A model generated the notes under the pieces. That model worked only from the letters and a program-made list of their open reading frames with translations, had not been told where the DNA came from and searched no databases. 64,000 nucleotides of DNA, from NCBI RefSeq assembly GCF_018614195.1, contig NZ_JAGGOT010000055.1, positions 1 to 64,000 on the forward strand, read 5' to 3'. The position numbers and the translations under genes were made by a program. How positions within the stretch are numbered: the first letter of the stretch is position 1; the number at the start of each line of letters is the position of its first letter. Shown in pieces: positions 59,729 through 64,000 of the stretch. Source of the DNA: Streptomyces sp. ISL-43. Its GTDB lineage: Bacteria > Actinomycetota > Actinomycetes > Streptomycetales > Streptomycetaceae.

Positions 59729-59837
59729 CGCGGCACCTCCTCCCCGGGACACACGACGGGAACACCGGTGCCGCGGAACTCCGCGCGCGCCGCACGCGGG
59801 GCCACCGTCACCACAGCTTCCGTGGAGTGTTTCCGCC

Positions 59838-60566
59838 ATGATCGCCATGAAGACCTCTCGCGTCTCCTTCGCCGCCGCCCTCGCCGCCGGTTCCGTCCTC
59901 GTCCTCTCCGGCACCGCCTTCGCCCACGTCGGCGTACAGCCCGGCGAGGCCACCAAGGGCGGCTACGCGACGATCAACTTCAAGGTCCCCAACGAGCGCG
60001 ACGCGGCCTCGACCACTCAGCTCGAGGTCAACTTCCCCGTCGACCAGCCGCTGTCCTCGGTCATGCCGCAGGACGTTCCCGGCTGGACCGTGAACGTGGA
60101 GAAGAGCAAGCTCGACAAGCCGCTCACCGTGCACGGCAAGCAGATCAACGAGGCCGTCACCAAGGTGACCTGGTCGGGCGGCAAGATCGAGCCCGGCAAG
60201 TTCCAGCAGTTCCCGCTGTCCGTCGGCAAGCTGCCCGACAGCGTCGACAAGATGGTCTTCAAGGCGATCCAGACGTACGACAACGGCGAGGTCGTCCGCT
60301 GGATCGAAGAGGCCAAGGACGGCGCCGCGGAACCGCAGAACCCCGCGCCCGTCCTGAAGCTGGTCGCCGCCCCCGCGGCGGGCGACCACCACGACGACGC
60401 CAAGGCGGACGGCGCGAAGACCGCCGGCGCCGGCCACGAGGACAGCCACTCCGAGGCCGCCAAGAGCAGCTCCGACACGACCGCGCGGGCCCTCGGCGTC
60501 GCCGGCATCGTCGTCGGCCTCGGTGGCGTGGCCTTCGGCGTCGCCTCGCGCCGCCGCACCTCCTGA
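59838..60566 (+). CDS. YcnI-like (DUF1775) exported copper-binding protein
   Basis: 242 residues. A signal peptide ends in GTAFA, leaving an N-terminal His (HVGVQPGEATKGGYATINFK), the residue used for copper binding in YcnI. The DUF1775 beta-domain follows (VNFPVDQPLSSVMPQDVPGW, KFQQFPLSVGKLPDSVDKMV). A His/Asp/Lys linker (GDHHDDAKADGAK) and a C-terminal membrane helix (ALGVAGIVVGLGGVAFGVAS) anchor it. It acts outside the membrane with SCO and PCuAC partners. The ATG at 59838 is used; ATG 59847 is equally good. Confidence 0.88.
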   Translation: MIAMKTSRVSFAAALAAGSVLVLSGTAFAHVGVQPGEATKGGYATINFKVPNERDAASTTQLEVNFPVDQPLSSVMPQDVPGWTVNVEKSKLDKPLTVHGKQINEAVTKVTWSGGKIEPGKFQQFPLSVGKLPDSVDKMVFKAIQTYDNGEVVRWIEEAKDGAAEPQNPAPVLKLVAAPAAGDHHDDAKADGAKTAGAGHEDSHSEAAKSSSDTTARALGVAGIVVGLGGVAFGVASRRRTS

Positions 60567-60653
60567 TCCGCCGGTCCCGCGCTTCCGGCCGGCCGTAGCG
60601 GCCGCCCGGCCCGCGGATCCACCCGTACCAACCCCGATCCCAGGGACATTCCC

Positions 60654-61307
60654 ATGCGCACCACACGTGTGACGGTCGCCGCCTTCGTGGCGGCGGCCGC
60701 CCTCACCCTCACCGCCTGCGGTGACCAGCCTGCCAAGTCCGGCCAGGTCACCCAGATCAGCGGAGGCCAGGCGAAGGACGGCTCCGCGACCGTGCTCGAG
60801 CGGCCCTTCGACAAGCCGGACCTCGTCCTCACGGACACCACCGGCAAGCCGTGGAACCTGCGCGAGCAGACCAAGGGCAAGCCGACGCTCATCTACTTCG
60901 GCTACACGAAATGCCCCGACGTGTGCCCCCTGACGATGAGCAACATCGCCGTCGCCAAGAAGGCACTTCCCAAGGCCGACCAGGACAAGCTCCAGGTCGT
61001 CTTCGTCACCACCGACCCCGAACGGGACACTCCCGAATCCCTCGGCGCGTGGCTCAAGGCCCAGGACCCGGCATTCACCGGGCTGACCGGGGACTTCGCC
61101 ACCATCCAGGCCGCCGCGCGCACCCTCGGCATCGGTATCGAGGCCGCCAAGAAGGAGGCCGACGGCGGCGTCGTCTCCATGCACGGCGCGCAGGTCATCG
61201 CGTTCTCGCCCAAGACGGACGAGGGGTACCTCCTCTACGGGGAGAGCGCCACCGTCGATGACTACACCAAGGACCTGCCGAAGATCGTCAAGGGAGAGAA
61301 CCCGTGA
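60654..61307 (+). CDS. SCO1/SenC-family copper metallochaperone (lipoprotein)
   Basis: 217 residues with a lipobox (AALTLTAC) and a thioredoxin fold. Copper ligands are the CxxxC of TLIYFGYTKCPDVCPLTMSN and the His of VVSMHGAQVIAF. SCO proteins pass Cu(I) to the CuA site of cytochrome oxidase and to other copper enzymes. It is co-transcribed with PCuAC: the next gene starts at the overlapping GTGA. In Streptomyces lividans the equivalent protein is needed for morphological development. Confidence 0.92.
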   Translation: MRTTRVTVAAFVAAAALTLTACGDQPAKSGQVTQISGGQAKDGSATVLERPFDKPDLVLTDTTGKPWNLREQTKGKPTLIYFGYTKCPDVCPLTMSNIAVAKKALPKADQDKLQVVFVTTDPERDTPESLGAWLKAQDPAFTGLTGDFATIQAAARTLGIGIEAAKKEADGGVVSMHGAQVIAFSPKTDEGYLLYGESATVDDYTKDLPKIVKGENP

Positions 61308-61822
61308 ACGCCCGCACCACCCGCACCCTCGCCGCCGCCCTCTCCCTGACGGCCGCGCTCGCCATATCCGGCTGCTCCTCGGACGGCAAGGACTCCCCGA
61401 CGGGGGCCGGTTCCGGTTCCGGCGACAAGCCGAAGCTGTCCGTCAGCGGCGGATACATGCCCGAGCCCGTCAACGAGGAGATGGCCGGCGCGTTCATGGT
61501 CATCAAGAACGACTCCAAGACGGCCGACAGGCTGACCGCGGTCACGAGCACGCTCTCCGACGATCTGCAGATCCACGAGACCAAGAATCAGAAGATGCAG
61601 CAGGTGCAGTCCATGGACGTGCCCGCGAACGGTGAGCTCAAGCTCGAACGCGGCGGCAACCACGTCATGTTCATGGGTCTCAAGAACACCCCCAAGGTCG
61701 GCGACAAGGTCACCGTCGAGCTGCGCTTCGAGAAGTCCGACCCGGTCAAGGTCGAGCTGGACGTCAAGGAGCGGACGTACAAGGCACGGACTTCGACACC
61801 CACCGATGGCACCGACCACTGA
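61304..61822 (+). CDS. PCu(A)C-type periplasmic copper chaperone (lipoprotein)
   Basis: 172 residues. A lipobox (ALAISGCSS) is followed by a cupredoxin-like domain with the Met/His copper region, GGYMPEPVNEEMAGAFMVIK and DDLQIHETKNQKMQQVQSM, and the end GGNHVMFMGLKNTPKVGDKV. The usual HxM ligand is HET here, with Met further on, so the exact ligand set needs alignment. It donates Cu(I) to the SCO protein or to oxidase. GTG at 61304 overlaps the previous stop by four bases. Confidence 0.9.
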   Translation: MNARTTRTLAAALSLTAALAISGCSSDGKDSPTGAGSGSGDKPKLSVSGGYMPEPVNEEMAGAFMVIKNDSKTADRLTAVTSTLSDDLQIHETKNQKMQQVQSMDVPANGELKLERGGNHVMFMGLKNTPKVGDKVTVELRFEKSDPVKVELDVKERTYKARTSTPTDGTDH

Positions 61823-61844
61823 CGGACCGAGGGACTGACACGCC

Positions 61845-63923
61845 ATGACGGCCACCACCCCGACCCCATCCACGGCCCGCGTGCGTGCCACGGCACTCCT
61901 GCCGCGGCTCACGCTGGTCCTCGCAGCCCTGCTGGCAGTCTTCTTCACCGCGGCCACCCCGGCCTCGGCGCACGCCGCACTCACCGCGAGCGACCCCAAG
62001 GACGGGGCGGTGGTCGCCACGGCGCCCGCCCAGGTCACCCTCTCGTTCTCGGAGGGGGTCGCCATGAACGGCGACTCCATCCGCGTGCTGGACCCGCAGG
62101 GCAGGCGCGTCGACACCGGTGAACTGCGCGACCTCTGCAGCGGGAACACCATCCGCTACGGCACCGCCCTGCGCCCGGGCCAGCCGGACGGCACCTACAC
62201 GGTCGCCTGGCAGGCCATATCCGCCGACAGCCACCCGATCGCCGGCGCCTTCACCTTCTCCATCGGAGCCCCCTCCACGACCTCCGTCTCGCTGCCCTCG
62301 CGGGCCGCGGGCGACGGTCCCGTCGCCATCGCCTACGGAGTCGCGCGCTACGCCGCCTACGCCGGGTTCGCCGTGCTCGTCGGCGCGGCCGCCTTCATCC
62401 TCCTGTGCTGGCGCCGGGGCGCCGCCGAGCGGCCGATGCAGAAGCTGGTCGTACGGGCCTGGGTCACGCTCACCGTGGCCACCCTCGCGATGCTGATGCT
62501 CCGCAACCCGTACACCGGGTCCGGGAACTTCGCCGACGCCTTCGACCTCGCCGGGCTGAAGGCCGTACTGGAGACCAAGTCCGGCGCCTCGCTCGTCTCG
62601 CGGCTGCTCCTACTGGGCGCCGCCGCGCTCTTCATCACCGTCCTCTTCGGCGCCTACGCGCGGCGCCACCAGAGGGGCGGGGCCGCCGAGGCCGGCGGGG
62701 AATCCGCCGACTCCACGGGCCGGAGCAGCGAGGGCGAGGACGCCAAGGCCGAGAGCGACCTCGTCTTCGGCCTGGGTATCGGCGGGACCGTCGTCGCCGC
62801 CGGCATCGCCGCCACATGGGCGCTGTCCGAGCACGCCTCCACCGGCATCCAGCCCGCCCTCGCCATGCCCGTCGACATCCTGCACCTGCTGGCCGTCGCC
62901 ACCTGGCTCGGCGGACTCACCGCCCTGCTCGTGGCCCTCCACAAGGTCCCCGGGATCGAGCGCGAGGCCGTCCGGCGGTTCTCCGCCGTCGCCTTCACCA
63001 GCGTTCTCGTACTGACCGCCACCGGCGCCTACCAGTCCTGGCGCCAGGTCGGCAGCTGGTCGGCCCTCACGGGGACCGACTACGGCCGGCTGCTGCTCGC
63101 GAAGATCGGCCTCGTCCTCGTCCTGGTCGCCGTCGCCTACGTCTCCCGGAAGTGGACCTCGCGGCTCGTCGCAACGGCCCGGGCCGGCAAGGCAGCCGAC
63201 GAGGCGGCCGGGAACGGGGACACGAAGGACGAGGAAGCGCGGGACGAGGAAACCGGGGACGAGGAAGCGAAGGCCGTGGCCGTGAAGGCCGTGGCCGCCG
63301 AGCCGAGCGATGTTTCACGTGAAACATCGGCCGGGGCGGCCCCCGCGGACCCCCGGCGCGCCGCCCAGCTCGCCCGCCAGAGCGCCGCCCGGCGCGGCGC
63401 GCGGGAGAAGCGGGCGCGCGACGCCGACCCGGACCGCGCGGGCCTGCGCCGGTCCGTGCTCGCCGAAGCGGGTGTCGCCGTGGTCCTGCTGGCCGTCACC
63501 ACGATCCTCACCAGTACGGAGCCCGGCCGCGCGGCGGAGCTGGAAACCAGCCGCGGAACCGACGCCGGCGCCGTTCCCGACCGCGCGGTCAAGATCACGC
63601 TGCCCTTCGACACCGGCGGCCAGAACGGCAAGGGCTCCGTCCGGCTCCAGCTGGACCCGGGCCGCGTCGGCGCGAACACCCTCCACGTATGGGCCGAGAG
63701 CCCCGACGGCAAGCCGCTCGACCTCCCCGAGGTCAAGGTGTCCTTCACCCTCCCGGCCAAGGACATCGGCCCGCTGCCGGTCGCGCCCGAGCGCGCCGCT
63801 CCCGGGCACTGGAGCGCTTCGGGCGTCCAGCTGCCGCTGCCCGGCGACTGGCAGATCGACGTGACCGTCCGCACCTCCGACATCGACCAGACGACCGTCC
63901 AGAAGAACGTCAAGATCGGCTGA
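61845..63923 (+). CDS. CopC-CopD fusion copper-resistance/uptake protein
   Basis: 692 residues. A signal peptide ends at PASA, giving a CopC domain with the N-terminal HAALTASDPKDGAVVATAP and DSHPIAGAFTFSIGAP. A CopD membrane domain of about eight helices follows, with ALSEHASTGIQPALAMPVDI and HLLAVATWLGGLTALLVALH. A charged Glu/Lys loop and a C-terminal beta-domain (PFDTGGQNGKGSVRLQLDPG) follow. CopC binds Cu(II); CopD moves copper across the membrane. A parS site lies inside the variable loop, encoding DVSRETS. ATG at 61845. Confidence 0.92.
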   Translation: MTATTPTPSTARVRATALLPRLTLVLAALLAVFFTAATPASAHAALTASDPKDGAVVATAPAQVTLSFSEGVAMNGDSIRVLDPQGRRVDTGELRDLCSGNTIRYGTALRPGQPDGTYTVAWQAISADSHPIAGAFTFSIGAPSTTSVSLPSRAAGDGPVAIAYGVARYAAYAGFAVLVGAAAFILLCWRRGAAERPMQKLVVRAWVTLTVATLAMLMLRNPYTGSGNFADAFDLAGLKAVLETKSGASLVSRLLLLGAAALFITVLFGAYARRHQRGGAAEAGGESADSTGRSSEGEDAKAESDLVFGLGIGGTVVAAGIAATWALSEHASTGIQPALAMPVDILHLLAVATWLGGLTALLVALHKVPGIEREAVRRFSAVAFTSVLVLTATGAYQSWRQVGSWSALTGTDYGRLLLAKIGLVLVLVAVAYVSRKWTSRLVATARAGKAADEAAGNGDTKDEEARDEETGDEEAKAVAVKAVAAEPSDVSRETSAGAAPADPRRAAQLARQSAARRGAREKRARDADPDRAGLRRSVLAEAGVAVVLLAVTTILTSTEPGRAAELETSRGTDAGAVPDRAVKITLPFDTGGQNGKGSVRLQLDPGRVGANTLHVWAESPDGKPLDLPEVKVSFTLPAKDIGPLPVAPERAAPGHWSASGVQLPLPGDWQIDVTVRTSDIDQTTVQKNVKIG
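63312..63325. other. parS site
   Basis: An exact GTTTCACGTGAAAC within the 20-base palindrome 63309-63328, inside the CopC-CopD gene in the low-complexity loop. Confidence 0.92.
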
Positions 63924-63928
63924 CAAGC

Positions 63929-64000
63929 GTGACCCAGAACAGCAGCGAGACCACCGAGAGCACCCAGGGCACTCAGGGCACCCCCGACGTCGAGATCTCC
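63929..64000 (+). CDS. 5' end of a gene, probably a Dyp-type peroxidase (dtpA)
   Basis: A GTG at 63929, three bases after the CopCD stop, opens a frame (MTQNSSETTESTQGTQGTPD) that continues to the window edge. Only the hydrophilic start is visible, before a signal peptide would appear. In Streptomyces the SCO/PCuAC operon is followed by the Tat-exported DyP peroxidase DtpA, so that is the expected product; the sequence here cannot confirm it. Confidence 0.5.
   Translation, partial: MTQNSSETTESTQGTQGTPDVEIS

Noticed and set aside
63310..63864. Reading frames starting MFHVKH at parS sites
   Set aside because: The ATG is part of the parS palindrome flank (GATGTTTCAC); these frames are out of phase with the real genes and recur only because parS recurs.

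Overview
The window looks like a Streptomyces chromosome. It has very high G+C with G/C-biased third codon positions, many GTG starts and 1-4 bp gene overlaps, a pair of SigB/SigF-type sigma factors, a subtilisin-inhibitor gene, an SCO/PCuAC/CopCD copper operon and a NepA-like wall protein. Five exact copies of the Streptomyces parS site GTTTCACGTGAAAC place it in the origin-proximal part of the chromosome. From memory, and not checked by alignment, gene order resembles the S. coelicolor interval from upp (about SCO4041) through sigF/sigN and the SSI gene to the copper/dtpA locus (about SCO3963).

Layout. 0-5 kb: VOC protein, HhH-GPD glycosylase, cupin, a stand-alone OpcA-like protein and a HerA-like ATPase. 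5-10.7 kb: LytR-C protein, upp, UspA, the tadA locus, tRNA-Ser(CGA) and small secreted or membrane proteins. 10.8-13.1 kb: sigF-like and sigN-like genes with SigB-type promoter sequences. 14-17 kb: a MarR regulator with a frameshifted DHA2 transporter, then a TetR regulator. 17.3-23.4 kb: an operon of response regulator, histidine kinase, GT2-GtrA and GT39. 23.4-26.1 kb: amidohydrolase/monooxygenase pair, DUF2797 and PH-domain proteins. 26.3-28.8 kb: an accessory-looking module of EACC1 adaptor, EF-hand caspase with membrane tail and a possible small TM peptide, next to tRNA-Arg(ACG) and tRNA-Ser(GCT).

29.7-34.2 kb: a protease inhibitor, a 1130-residue PAS/pseudo-histidine-kinase/tandem-receiver protein and a membrane-anchored monooxygenase-fold protein. 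34.3-41.5 kb: acyl-CoA ligase, twin parS sites, a SigE-family sigma factor, and a tight five-gene set matching the actinobacterial steroid side-chain enzymes (ChsE1/ChsE2/ChsH1/ChsH2/Ltp2). 41.7-44.4 kb: NepA-like protein, small proteins, tRNA-Ser(TGA). 44.4-49.8 kb: secreted protease, sulfate-exporter-like and cysteine-dioxygenase-like pair with a LysR gene, HtrA protease. 50-58.7 kb: GDPD, two RsbW-like ATPase proteins, SEC-C protein, a candidate small RNA, primase-like protein, PP2C/SpoIIE phosphatase, PepP. 58.9 kb to the end: the copper-handling operon running into a truncated gene, probably dtpA.

Most genes are core Streptomyces genes. The best candidates for under-described biology are the EACC1-caspase module, the PAS pseudo-kinase with a repeated basic motif in its linker, and the structured RNA-like intergenic regions.
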